Source: Apostichopus japonicus
Lineage: Eukaryota > Echinodermata > Holothuroidea > Aspidochirotida > Stichopodidae
Length of the DNA: 64,000 bases
Direction of reading: 5' to 3'
NCBI RefSeq assembly: GCF_037975245.1
Contig: NC_092561.1
Coordinates: 622,001-686,000 of the forward strand
The position numbers and the translations under genes were made by a program. The notes beneath the pieces were generated by a model. That model saw only the letters and a program-made list of their open reading frames with translations. It had not been told where the DNA came from and searched no databases. This document shows positions 1-13,207 of the stretch, piece after piece. Position 1 is the first letter of the stretch, and each line of letters starts with the position of its first letter.

Positions 1-76
1 AAGACCTAACTGGGTGGTCAAGAAGTTTCCATAATTCCTGCTAAGAGCAATCCTTCAGAAACAATTGCCTATATGA
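1..76 (-). other. PPP6R3: PPP6R 3'UTR, truncated by the window edge
   Basis: The 76 nt beyond the TGA carry no AATAAA-type signal on the minus strand, so the transcript end lies outside the window. Confidence 0.7.
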
Positions 77-551
77 TCAACAGCCATCTACCACCAACCT
101 TGATGTGATTGTCACCGCCTGTTTGGCTTCCCCTTTGATTTCTGGGGCTGGGCCGCTTTGCACTGCTGGTCCGCTCTGCACTGCTGGTCCGCTCTGCACT
201 GCTGGTCTGGGCTCTGTTTTGTTTCTTCCTCCTGCGGAGGTGGATTCTGCTTCGGATTCCTTCTCTTTGTCTGCCCCAGTCTTGGCTATTGATTCTCCTT
301 CTGGCGAGGGGTCCGTGTTTTCGACGACCATGCCTTCTGGCTCATTGGATTCATCATCTCTTTTAAGTGTTTGTGATGTGTTATCAGTTTGATTTTGTTG
401 TCCTAAGTTATCACTTGATTGATTCGGGCTTTCTGCTTGGCTTGTTTCAGTCTCTGATTGACTGTTTGTGTCTAAAGAAGAGCTTTCCTTGGAAGGGCCC
501 TCCTGCTGTTCAGACGATGGATTGACTGGATGCTCCCCATCTTTGTTGGAG
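77..551 (-). CDS. PPP6R3: PPP6R exon 20 (terminal coding exon)
   Basis: Acceptor CTTTTTCAG|CTCC and stop TGA at 79-77. The frame from exon 19 stays open through a Ser/Gln/Glu-rich, apparently disordered tail of about 157 residues. It contains three perfect 18-nt repeats encoding AVQSGP at about 142-203 and ends TSRLVVDGC. Low-complexity composition and length differ from vertebrate tails, which are poorly conserved anyway. Confidence 0.88.
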
Positions 552-3500
552 CTGAAAAAGATGAAAGGGTAACACCTTTTTTAGCCAAAGGGTAATATGG
601 ATTAACTGACAGAATGGAAATGGTCTCAAGAAAATGCCTTATCAGGGAAATTAATAGTAGCCACAGAAAAACATAATTTTTCATTGGAGAAAAAGATATT
701 CAGAAAACTGTGAAACATCTTAATTGCAACCACTACTTTGAAGACATCTCAGTGATGAAGTTAAAATAAAAATAGGAACTGACCTTTGACCTAGGGATGA
801 AGATGATTGGCTTTCAGCTGTTAACCTTTCCTTATCATCTGCACTATTACTTGAATCTAGAAAATTGAGAATAGAAAAGGAAGTCACATGTTAACTTAAT
901 TGTTGTGAATCTACAAAAACAACAGGGAAAAGTCCTTCGTCTGTTGTCTGTTTATTCTGTTGGGTTTATTTTACCACTATTACCTAGTATTTTTGCTGAA
1001 GGCTTTGGGAAGTAAAACCTAAATAAAAAGGACGTTGGGAATTGGGGCAAAGCAAGAAAATGACAGAATAGTAGATCTTCTGACCAAACTCAGTAACATG
1101 TTCATTACAAGATTCCACAACTATGGACTTTTGCCAAAATGAAATATACCTGTGTTGGCAAATATTAGTGCCAAGAAATGAAAGAAAAGACTGATGGTTT
1201 TCTCCATTTTGAGTGGCTAGATATCAATTCTACCTTAGTCTCATAGAGTTACTAGTAAAATCCAAATCCTAGACGGTTTGTTGTTCCTTTTGGTTAAAGA
1301 TATTTTGGCACTTATCAGTTGAAAATCAACTCAGGTGGTTTGGAACACACATGGAAATGGCAACAAGTTGTATTACTCTCGATTCTTTCGTATTTATGTC
1401 CTACATCAAACTTTAATTTTGCCTCAAGTCAAAATCTGGACTGCAGTGAGCGACAGAGAGAGAGTGAGAAAGAGAAAGAAAGAGGAAAGTGAATCTCTTG
1501 CCTGTTTGAGCTTCAGAGGACTCTGGAGGAGACGAGGAGGGACCCTGGGGTGATGATGGTGGCTTGGAAGGCTCTACTGAGGTACGAGGTTGAGATGAGA
1601 CTTCTTGGGAAGGGGCACTATCCATTTCAACCGGGGAACTACTACGTGGTGCCGCACTGTCATTACTCCTGAAGATAAACAAAATATTGAGGACAAGGAA
1701 ATAAAACACCTCCATCTCCATCTGGATTTGAAACCCTTTCTAATGAAAATCAAATTTTCTTCAAAACTGAATCATTTTTAATCATAACACACTTCAATTT
1801 GCACTGGTTGAAACAAATTGCTGTTTACTTTCCACTATGCTAACAACTCTGACATCAAATGAGCTTCTATTTTGATATGTAGGCCACTTATTCACTATAA
1901 ACCTAGCCACTGTGAACTTACATAGACTATTCTACTCAGCTAGCTATACTATATTCCCAACAGCTACATCATGATAACAAACTAGCAGGTTTCTTTCAAA
2001 CTACCCAATATATTTGTTGGGCCAATAATCTTAGCTAAACTGACACTAGAATTCACATCCTTTTTGCTAGTAACCTAGGTATATTGCAGTAGTGGCCTAG
2101 CTATATTGCTTTAGTAGCCTACCTATATTACTTTACTAGCCTAGTTATATAACATTACTAGCCTAGCTGTATTATTTAGCAGCCTAACTATATAACAACT
2201 GTGGCCTAGCAACATACAATACTAACCTAGGTGCCTGGAATTCAGAATTAAAATCCTCAAAGTTGGCCCATCCTCCATTTTCGCCAGAGATCTGTGCCTG
2301 GGGAGGCAGCTGCCATCCAGCGGGAGCAGAGTCCATTGGTACAGAGGAATCCATTGGTATGTCATCAAAGTTGGCAACCCAGTCTGTGGTAAAGAATGGT
2401 AAACATGGCTTTGCTTAACGAGGAGTTCTTAGTAGAAAAAAACTAATCTCTGAAATGCATCGAAAACTAAAACAATGAATCCCAAAATTTAGTTAATATT
2501 ATTATTATTGTCATTTTAAGCAGGATGCAGGCTTAAAATTCCACTTCCAAATGACACGTTTTTTTTTAACATAATGGCTCATACAATATATCACACTGAT
2601 TTATTTCCCTTCAAAGGACTTTCAATAGGAAAAATTAGAAAGTTATCTCTTCCTGCACCCCCCGCCCCCTCCACCCCATCTCTCCCCCTGCTTTGGGTTT
2701 GTAAGTTTTACATTGTAAGAAATGATTCTACTGTAACCAACTAATATTATGATCAACTTAATTTTTCACTCGTTTGGCAAAATTCTTCTACTATGATACA
2801 GAATATCCCCACTTGATTAGTGGGGCTTCTTACGAGGGAACAACTTACCTTCTGGACAAATTACTTATGCATTTTCCCGTGCCATCGGCGCTCAAGTCAC
2901 AAAAAAATGCAGAAGGTAAGGAGTTCCCGATGTAAGTTACGTTACTGTCTGATGTTGTCATAGTGGTGTAGGCTTAAGGGCCTTATTCTTCAACCTTCCC
3001 CCCTCCGCACTCTACCCTCCCCCTCTCCGACCCCTGTCAAGATCTACCTCCACCCTTAACTAGAGTGGGACTTACTATCACCCTGGTCGACATCCATCCT
3101 AATATCTTCCTGAGGAGGGAGTGGTTTGGGTCGGTGTACAGGAGGGAATTCATCTTCTCCCAGCGCCTCGTCACTGTCACTACTGTCATTCTCATCCTTG
3201 TTGGCGTCGGTTCTTTCCCTGTCCAGAGAGAAGAAACCACGAAGGTCAAATACCTTAAAATTCAGGGAAGTTGTTGATAAACATGTCACTAGCAAAGGCA
3301 GATCCAAACAAGATTAAAATTTTCTTTTAAGTTTGGACTGATTTTGCTAAAATATCTCCAAAAAAGTCATCCCTCCCCCCCACCCCCCAGAGGTGAATAC
3401 CTTGACTGCACCAAATCCACTTACCTCTGTTTAGTTTCTCCAGAGTATGCAAATTCCTTTTCTTCCCACATATCTTCATCATCACAGTTGTTGTACTGGA

Positions 3501-6500
3501 AGGAACTTATCTTCTCATTGCAGCATGCTTCAAATAAAGCCGAATTTGGCTGTTGGAAAAAAAAAGAAAAAAAAAACTTTAAACATCAAACTGCAGCATT
3601 TAATCTTTTTTCTTCCTTTTTTGTTTTTACTAGGTTCAATTTAATCATATCCTACATATCAACCAGTTAATGGTGCATATCAGTTTACTATTTACAAGGG
3701 AATGTACGGTGACAACAAATGATTTTCTTAAAATTGTCGCCACTAAATTTCATGAAATCCTTAAAACAAACTTAGTTCTTGGCTAGTTTCTGGAGTGTAC
3801 TTCATATTTTTGCAAGTCAATCATAACTTTGTGATAATCTTATTCTTTTCACAAGTTTACAGGATAACATATATAAACAGAGCAAGACAAGTCTTCACTG
3901 AATTTTGGTCAATTCAAAAGATGCTTCATTTCCATTTCTCTGTACAGTCCCTGAAAACTTTGCAGAAGATGATCTCAAAGTCCATTTATCCTCAATCTCT
4001 CTTGCCAATCATTATAAGGCATTGTGGCAAAAACAAAAGCTGCAGCAGCTGCAAAATTCCCTGCAGCGAGGCTGAATCATATTTGCATAATAGAGGTTAT
4101 CTTGGCAGATCAGCAGTGACTATTTTCTGAAACTGCATTGCCTGTTTCAAACTGCCTAGCACAAAAGGTTATAGCCTATACAGCCTGGCTGCAGCCCCCT
4201 CAGCACCCTACTTTTGACACAGTGCCTAACTCACGAGCAAACAACCAACCAACATACCCTAAGAAGATGAAGCAACCCCCCCCCCCAAAAAAAAATACAA
4301 AAATTAACAAGCGGAGTTACTTACATTATCTTCATTTGCAGATATAGAAAAGTTGATGTCTGATATTCTTTCGAATGGGCTACTGAAAGAATAACGGAAA
4401 AAAAGATATTTAAATATATGAACGTTCTTTCATTTCATGGATGAAATGAAAACATCATGGGTATGAATGAAAAAACTAAGGCAAAAACAGAAGAAAAAAA
4501 TTGTTGGTTCATATGATTTGTTATTTATAGTTTGCTGAGGTCCTTGTACTCTATTGTTCATTATAGTACTGAAAGATACCATGGGTTTGGTACACAAAAC
4601 CTGGTGTACGTCTCTGCAAACGTGGAGCAATTTTGTCAATTTTTTCGTTGCACTACCGTACCTGATAAATTATTCGTTCACTACACATATCTCAAATTTC
4701 TCAACATATTCCTGTTCTATCAATATTTAATAAACTGAAGTGACAGCAGCGGCCCAGATGTGACCTAGTAGGGTATATAATAGCAACTTTGGACCCTGTT
4801 GCACAATAAACCAGTTGGCAATATGCTATCATCAAATAGGGCAGAGAGAAACATTTCATATTGCTACAGCTAGCTCATATTTGATTTTTTTTTTTTTTTT
4901 TTTACTTAAAGGGGACAAAAACCTAACCCATTATCTTGATATCTTATATGACAGAGATCTTTATGAAGAATCCAAAAAAAACACATAAGAAATAGCTTGT
5001 TCTGTTTGAGTGATATTCTAGTTTAAAGTTCTGTCCCCATTACTCTGTGAATCAGGTTTGAGTATAACTAAAGAGAGTCCATTACAGAGAGACTAATTTT
5101 CATCACCCGATTATGAATGGTCACAACTAATGGAGGTCTGTGTTTGACTATGATTATGTGTGTTTCAATAGATGGACAACCCCCCCCCCCCCCACCTGAA
5201 ATATTTATAGAATGATCCAATCATTTGAAAGATAGACCAGGCATGTCTGACACAACAATCATAGCACTTAACAAGCCTGTGCCTTTTAGCAGTATTAAGC
5301 TATTCAGGCATCATAGCACGCATCATGCAGAACATTGACCATATCAAAGAACATATATTCTACTCGTAAAACTCCAGATACAAGATACCAAAGCATTTAA
5401 TATTTCAAATTTTTGGTAGACCAATGACATAAAGAATATTGAGTTCCATGTCCTAAAGTGTCTTCCAAAAAATGTAGAAAAAGTGACAAATTATTGGAAA
5501 TTTGACACAGACAACTTCTTGAATCTTTCTTTTTACTGTTTGAAAATTTTGTTTGCATTTTGAATGAGGAACGATGAACTTCTCAAATATTTAAACCAGG
5601 CAATAGCCAGATGGCAATGACTTTGTGAATGGAGAATCTCGTTCCATTATGTTGTCATGGTTACTGTGCTGTGCGGTAACGTTGACACGAAATGGAACAG
5701 ATGCGACTTCAAAACAATGTCATTAAATAACAAACATGGATGGAAACATAAAATGTAGCTATATATAAGGCATATAAAGAGGAGCCAAGAATTTATGTGG
5801 AAATATTTTTAAGCGAGGCAAACAAGTTGACCTTGGGAGGGTGATAGAAACAGACGGATGACACTAAACGAGACAAGGAGTGTGGATGGAGAGGCTGGGG
5901 TAAAATGGAGGATAGAGAATGCAATACAGAAGGCAGGCACGTGCCGCATACCATGATAACAATTGATACATTAACAGCTTGTTGATAACCAATAAACTGG
6001 AGCATTACCAAACACATGACTGGACTCAACATATTTACAACCTCCACACATACCAGGAATTCGGGGAAAGAATACATGCCAGGGCAGGTTATTTAATTTT
6101 GTTTGCCAACTTCTGAAGATGTGTTATTCTTGATAGGAGCAGGGTTGAAAAAGTTACCCATGAAGGAACTCCCTCGTAAAACCTGCACTACAGTTTTACT
6201 TTTATAATGTAGCCAAAAAAAATGTTGGAAGGTGTACAAAAGTCACCAGTTGCCATTGGTAACTTTATTTTTTTTTGGCAGATCCACCAAGTAACTTATG
6301 CAATTTTGTGTTGGAAGTGACTTTTGACCTCCGTCAAAGAATGGCAACTTGTTACCATCCTTGAGATGCAATGCTTTAATGGTATTAATATTTGACTGCT
6401 GCTGACCCTAACTGACCTTTGACCTCCCAGAAACATTGTGGGCTTGTACTTGTTACCAGCAAACCACATGCCAAGTACAAAGTGTGACACTACTACCCTT

Positions 6501-9500
6501 CTTGAGGTATTGTGCTTATAAGCACCACATAGACACACTTAAATAGACAAACGTATATACACACACACACACATATATATAGGTTAATTGCCTGATGCCT
6601 GCCCACAGGCAAGTAACCAAAGATCAGCCCTGTAAAATCACAGCTTTTTCTATCATATCAAATTAGACCACCCACTTACAGAAAAACATATTTCCAAATA
6701 TATACTTTTGTTTCCTTAATTCAAGATATATGGCAAGCTGATGTATTTTGACATGAACATCTTGTGAAGGGTTTTTTTTTTTGCTGAAACCTTCCTGTGA
6801 AAACCCTCTTCACTTCAGGGGTACAATTGGCTGGTGGTACCTTCATATGATATAAGTAACAATCACAACATCTTCCCTGAATCTCACTCTCCCTCCCTCA
6901 CCCCTTCCTTTTTGTTTGTTTTTGCACCTGATATGAATAATCCTAAGGAAAGCATTGATGTTATTTTGGAAAGATGAGAGACCCTCCCCAAAGGTTTTTA
7001 ACATCTCTGCAACAATTGCAGCAATTTAGAGGCAAAAAAAAAAAAATGTCCTCAAGGACATTTCAGAGGCTGGAAAGAATTGCTTTGTCGGAAAACATGA
7101 GTAGCTGCTTTTTTATTTATCTTTGGTGAAAGAGAAACCCACGAGGCTCTGGCTAGATTGAACAATGAGCTTGTGATCAAAGCTTAGTCACGCAGTAACA
7201 AATACAGTGTTACAGGATGACACCGACCAAACTCGATGGATTGTTGGGAATCAGTTGAAGAAAATGGACTGATGTGGGTAGAAAGTCTAACACAATTAAG
7301 CCGATTTGTCGATTATGTTGAAGTTTTAGGAGACAAAAGATAGGCAAACTACTCCAAACAAAAATGCCAGTAGAATCAATGAGAACAACACAATGATCAT
7401 TTGTCAGGACGACAAAGAAAATAAACGTCATCGGCAAAAAGAGTAAACTGCATCTGTTTGTTGTTACTTTGCTGCAACTTACACCTATCACAAAACCTTT
7501 ACCGCTATACTTATGTTTCACTTTGAAATAACTAGTGAAAGTAATCCATTTTAACCCAACTCATTATTTTTTGGCCCCTTTTAGTGCAGAATGCTGTACT
7601 CAGCGAGTAATTAAGCTTTTTCAACATTTCTTGACAAAATAATTAGTTCCCCCCAGAGTTGCATATGCAAATTAGGCTCAGCCTAGATACATAGATCGGC
7701 TATGGCAGTGCTATTGGATTACTTCTCTGTGTATTTATTTATACTACTAGTTTATTTTCTTATCCTGCGAGAAAGTGATGATTACCATGGAACTGTTTTC
7801 ATTGTAACAGGGTATGTCTTTAGAAGCAACTCAGAACAGGTTAAATGTGACCCCAAACCCAACCAACCCCCCACCCCCCTCCCATCCCCACCTCCTCTTC
7901 ATATTAAGGCATCTTTCCCATCTCTGTTATCTCAACCTTAACACAACCAAGACGTCTGATGAAATGGTATGAAACATTTGACAGTGACAAAAAGATCTCA
8001 TCTAGATGTGGAAAGACTTGTAATCTAAATGACAATGCTATCCTAAAATGTTGAAAATGTATGAGAAATATGTTTCTTACACTAACACAGAGATGTGACA
8101 GAAACTGAGTCCAGGACGGGACTTATATGGACATATTTGAGGCTATGACTATTGGGGACCCTTACACAGGTTAGGTGGGGTGGGAGACAGGGAGCATAAC
8201 ATGTTCATTGTTTCAGTGGTGTTCAGTCACCTGTTACAGCACCCAGCATGTATGAAAATTATTTGGGGGGGGGGGGGGAAGAAAGAAATGGCATGGTTCA
8301 ACCTCCTCTCACTAATGATAGTTTTGGGAGCAATCAGGAATTCCTTTTAATAGGTCAGAGTGATGTGTACATGATACAATATGAAGACAGAATAAAAGCA
8401 TGAAAACACAGAGCCACAGATGTATAAATAGCCAACGAATAATAATTATGTCTGACGATTAATTAATGAAGACGATGAAAAGGAAGATGGAGAGAAGATA
8501 AAAGAGAGAGATAAGAGCGAGCTACTCACTTGACGCCTTGGTCTTGCTCTGTGAACTCGTCCTCGGTGAATCCGAACTGGTCAATAAAATGGGACGTCAT
8601 TTGTTGCATCTGATAATCAGAAAAGGCCTGTCGATTTGGTGCGACAAGCCGACGGTTTTAAAACATAGATACAGGCCTGGCATACTTTTGGCATCCATCT
8701 CCATAAAACATGGATGCTAAAAAATGCCTCTTTGTAAAGATACAGGGAACAATCGCCTTTTTTTTTTTTTGCTTTTGTTTTGTTTTTTAGTTTATGCCCA
8801 AAACCTTTCAGAGAATGTTTTTTTTGAAGCAATATGTGACCACTAACTAATCCCTTATTAAACAAAAGACTTACTTGGTTTACACTTGCTTTGTTATCAA
8901 AACCAAAATGGCCAAAAAAATTGGACTGCTGGCACTTCCTGATAAATGTGCCCTTGCGGTCAACGACACCACTCATCGTTAAAAGCAGACAAAATCCACT
9001 CCAGGGAATTCCCCGTGGAAGTGGTATAACAATGACACAGAGCATCTTTTTAATTGAGTTTTATATTTCATTGTTTCACAATAGCTACTAGCAAACCGGA
9101 TAATTGTGTGACTTTTTAACCAGATTAGAATCTATTTTAGCGAGGTATTCCTTTGTTTCCAAACTATCAAGTGACCTTTTAATGACCTAGCTTTCACTTT
9201 CTTATTTAGCATAACATCTAGGTCATTCACACTACTCATCTTGTTAACTATCTGCTTTCATATCACCCATTATAACCACTTCCCTGTTAAGTCTATAAAT
9301 ATGAGACCAAGACCGATGGACTGCTAGTCTCTTTTTATGTCATTTACGATTTTATCGAAAACAAATTTATGTCTCCCATTTTCAGTAAGAATGAAGAGGA
9401 CTGTTGGTACCACCACCAGCAATCAATACAAAATAGGACATCTAACATAGGAACTATGCTACCACATGACAGTATTTTCACATCTACAGTTTGATCACCC

Positions 9501-12500
9501 TTGAGATGAAAACTGTTGCATCTGCCATGGGAGCTTTCACACTATTAATGTAACTACATTCGCCCTATATATTATGCAGTTTTAATGCATAGATTTATTA
9601 CATTCTTTTATCAGGTGACCTCAGTAGGTTCAGAAAAACTGTCCCAGCCTCATACAACAAGGACATGTGTAACAGACATGACCACATAATGAAATGTGTC
9701 CGTTTCTCTGTCTGTCATCTTGACTACTGAGCAAGAAACTGAAGATGTGAATCCGCCCATGTAAATTAACAGCTTGGATCTAATTGTCTAAAACATCAAC
9801 CTATTTTGACTTTATTTAGATCACATTGAAATAAAAAAGGATTGAGCAATTAGCAATTTGTTAGTTGACTACAGCAGAATCACATGACTTTATAAGTTGC
9901 CAAAGTACCCCACTACTGCGAAGGCTTATATGTATCGTTTCATTCAATGATAATATTCGGTAAGGGGTTTAGGAAGTCAAGCAAGAAACACATCATCATG
10001 TCCAAAATGGAGATATAAAAAGACCCATCCAAACCTCCCCCCCCCCCCCTCCCTATCACTACCACTGAGCAGTGAAAACTGAGTTCTGGCAAAACTAATA
10101 AACCATGTGCACACAATGTGACTGTTCTGTCCGAACATGCTTTCTTCCAAACCATTCATTTGCAAGAATTATTCCACGATCTCGATATCGAGCAAAGTCT
10201 AAGTGGAGTATCAACTGGCGAGAAACCACTTCGGAAGTGATTTCCAATTCTGAAACAGAATCGATGCTTGGAAGGCTTCCAAGAACGCCATTCTCATTTC
10301 GATTTCCCTCCCAAAGAGATTGAATACAGAGTAACGGAAGGGAACGTACCTGTTGCAAAGCTGTATCTTTACCGAAATCGATGTCGCCAAAGTCTGCGTC
10401 TTCATCATCGCTCGACGAGTGGAAAGCGTTGGTGCCGACCTTAACGACGTGATGCAAAAGAAATTATAGATTGAGGCTTGTTTCTTACTCGCAAATTTCT
10501 TTCAGCGAACTCTTGGAAATGTTGCATTTTTTTTTAATTTATTATAATTAATAATAAATTAAAACTTTTATCCACAGAGGAAAAAAATTCTATTTCTGTG
10601 ACAAGTTTCGGTGTAAATGAAATTCTCAATACAGAGAACGTTTGAGGACTAAAAGCAAACATTCCAAGTGTTTCACATCACAACAAGAAGAATGCAATAC
10701 TTTGGTCAAAACATTTGCTATTATGACATCACAGGCCACCTTCCATAATCCAAATCCTGGAAGTAAGCGAGGTTAAGCCCGTCCATCATCCATACCTCAA
10801 GCTTGTGACAAGATACTGAGATCGCCTTTTCGACCCAGGTATGGGGAAATACGTTTCTCTTTAAGGTAAGTTTTACGATTCCTGCCAGCAGAATACCCCT
10901 TGAAGGTTAAAGTATCTGATATTCACAGAAGTGAGTGACTCCCGAGGAGGATGTGCTTTTGATATTAGTGCTCATGTAACTGCTACAATCCCAATCATTT
11001 TAATATAGATCATTTTAATATAGAAAAGGGGAAAAATACAATTATGAATACAAACCATATCAACTATATTTCTCTTATTCATCGTTGCGAGAGATCCGGT
11101 TACGAAGTTTGCCCACTTGTCACGGTATTCTTGAGGCACATATTCTACCAAAATAAACAGAGCGAGTAAATGAGGTCAAGAAATTCTCATGAAAGTAGTA
11201 AAATGAAGCTTTTTTTGCATTAATTTGGGTAAATGTTTGAAATTAAGTCACATGGAAGGGGTTTTTTCTTTCTCGTTTTGGTCAAAATGCAATTTCATTT
11301 GGATTAATGGCTCAGAAGAATTAATTTGGATTTATTATTATTAATTTTTTTTACTAAAATGAATTTAAAACTCAGTAGAATTGGTATAAAACGTACAGAT
11401 ATACTAACAAGTGATGGAGGAGGAGGGATTTAAGCAACATATTTTCACCATTTTTTAATGATTTGGTTAACCTGTAACAGCCTTCTTTCAGAGCATGTGT
11501 TAGGCAGATAGCTAGCAAGGTTCGGAGGAACATTTAAAATCCCGCAGTAGTCATTGCTCCTGAGGGGTCACTGAGATAGGATGACTCTGGGATCGGAAAG
11601 ATACTAGATGTGATGGGGGAGGGGGGGGGGGTAGGTAAAAGGGATTGTCTAACCTTCCATTAATGACTTGACTTGTGCACTATTACAGCCTTTCTCCGAT
11701 TCATGTGTCAGGCAGTTAGCTATCCTAGTTAGGTGGCCCATGTACCCATAATGATACTAGATGTGATGGGGGGGGAGGGGGTAGGTAAAAGGGATTGTCT
11801 AACCTTCCATTAATGACTTGATTTGTTCACTATTACAGCCTTTCTCTGATTCATGTGTCACGCAGTTAGCTATCCTAGTTAGGTGGCCCATGTACCCATA
11901 ATGATACTAGATGTGATGGGGGGGGAGGGGGTAGGTAAAAGGGATTGTCTAACCTTCCATTAATGACTTGATTTGTTCACTATTACAGCCTTTCTCCGAT
12001 TCATGTGTCAGGCAGTTAGCTATCCTAGTTAGGTGGCCCATGTACCCATAATGATACTAGATGTGATGGGGGGGGAGGGGGGTAGGTAAAAGGGATTGTC
12101 TAACCTTCCATTAATGACTTGATTTGTTCACTATTACAGCCTTTCTCTGATTCATGTGTCACGCAGTTAGCTATCCTAGTTAGGTGGCCCATGTACCCAT
12201 AATGATACTAGATGTGATGGGGGGGGGGGAGGGGGGGAGGGGGGTAGGTAAAAGGGATTGTCTAACCTTCCATTAATGACTTGATTTGTTCACTATTACA
12301 GCCTTTCTCTGATTCATGTGTCACGCAGTTAGCTATCACAGTTAGGTGGCCCATGTACCCATAATGATACTAGATGTGATGGGGGGGGAGGGGGGTAGGT
12401 AAAAGGGATTGTCTAACCTTCCATTAATGACTTGATTTGTTCACTATTACAGCCTTTCTCCGATTCATGTGTCACGCAGATAGCTACCAAGGTTCAAAGG

Positions 12501-13159
12501 TACATTAAAAATCCTGCAGTAGTCATTGCTCCTGAGGGGTCATTGAGATAGGATGACTCTGGGATCGGAAAGATACTAGATGTGATGGGGGAGGGGGGGG
12601 GTAGGTAAAAGGGATTGTCTAACCTTCCATTAATGACTTGATTTGTTCACTATTACTGCCTTTCTCCGATTCATGTGTCAGGCAGTTAGCTATCCTAGTT
12701 AGGTGGCCCATGTACCCGTAGCGTTTGCCTCCTTGCTGCTGGCTGGAATCGTTAGCTTCCCACATATCAACAATCCTCTGTACAAGCTTGCATTCAGTGA
12801 AAAGCTGCAGACAGAGAGAGAGAGAAAGTGAAATGCACTGTTAACAAAAGAACACACAAACACACACACAAAGACATTCGTCTGAATGCTAGGCTACACT
12901 CTTCTGTGGTAGCTTGCACAATAGCAACTATAACATATACTCATTCAGAGAGAGAAACAATGCTAAGAGACAAAACTCAGCATTGACAGTATGCAACCTT
13001 ACTTACATTCAATCATATTTGGATCACTAATATTACACTTTCATATACATATGTAAATAAAACAACAGAAACTGATTGGCCACTTATCATTAACTTTGCA
13101 GAGAGCACACCAATAATCAGGTAGAAATTTAGTAATATGTGCGTGTGTGTGTGTGGGTA

Positions 13160-13207
<48 letters not shown>

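Larger units (their letters stand above)
4383..8529. other. PPP6R intron 13
   Basis: About 4.1 kb. It holds a T-run (4887-4904), a C-run (5180-5193), a copy of the TGACCTTTGACCT repeat family (6295-6540, listed separately), a short CA/TA run (6558-6582), a C-rich run (7866-7900) and a G-run (8264-8278). I see no other gene or RNA in it. Confidence 0.65.

Noticed and set aside
105-392. Plus-strand frame opposite the last PPP6R exon
   Set aside because: Shadow of the repetitive minus-strand coding exon.
10735-10830. GAGGTTAAGCCCGTCC resembles part of a 5S rRNA
   Set aside because: The similarity is limited to a few bases; no 5S promoter or remaining gene around it.
11440-12735. Regular array that could be mistaken for a CRISPR array
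   Set aside because: Units are 150 bp without repeat-spacer structure, contain exon sequence and lie in a eukaryotic intron.
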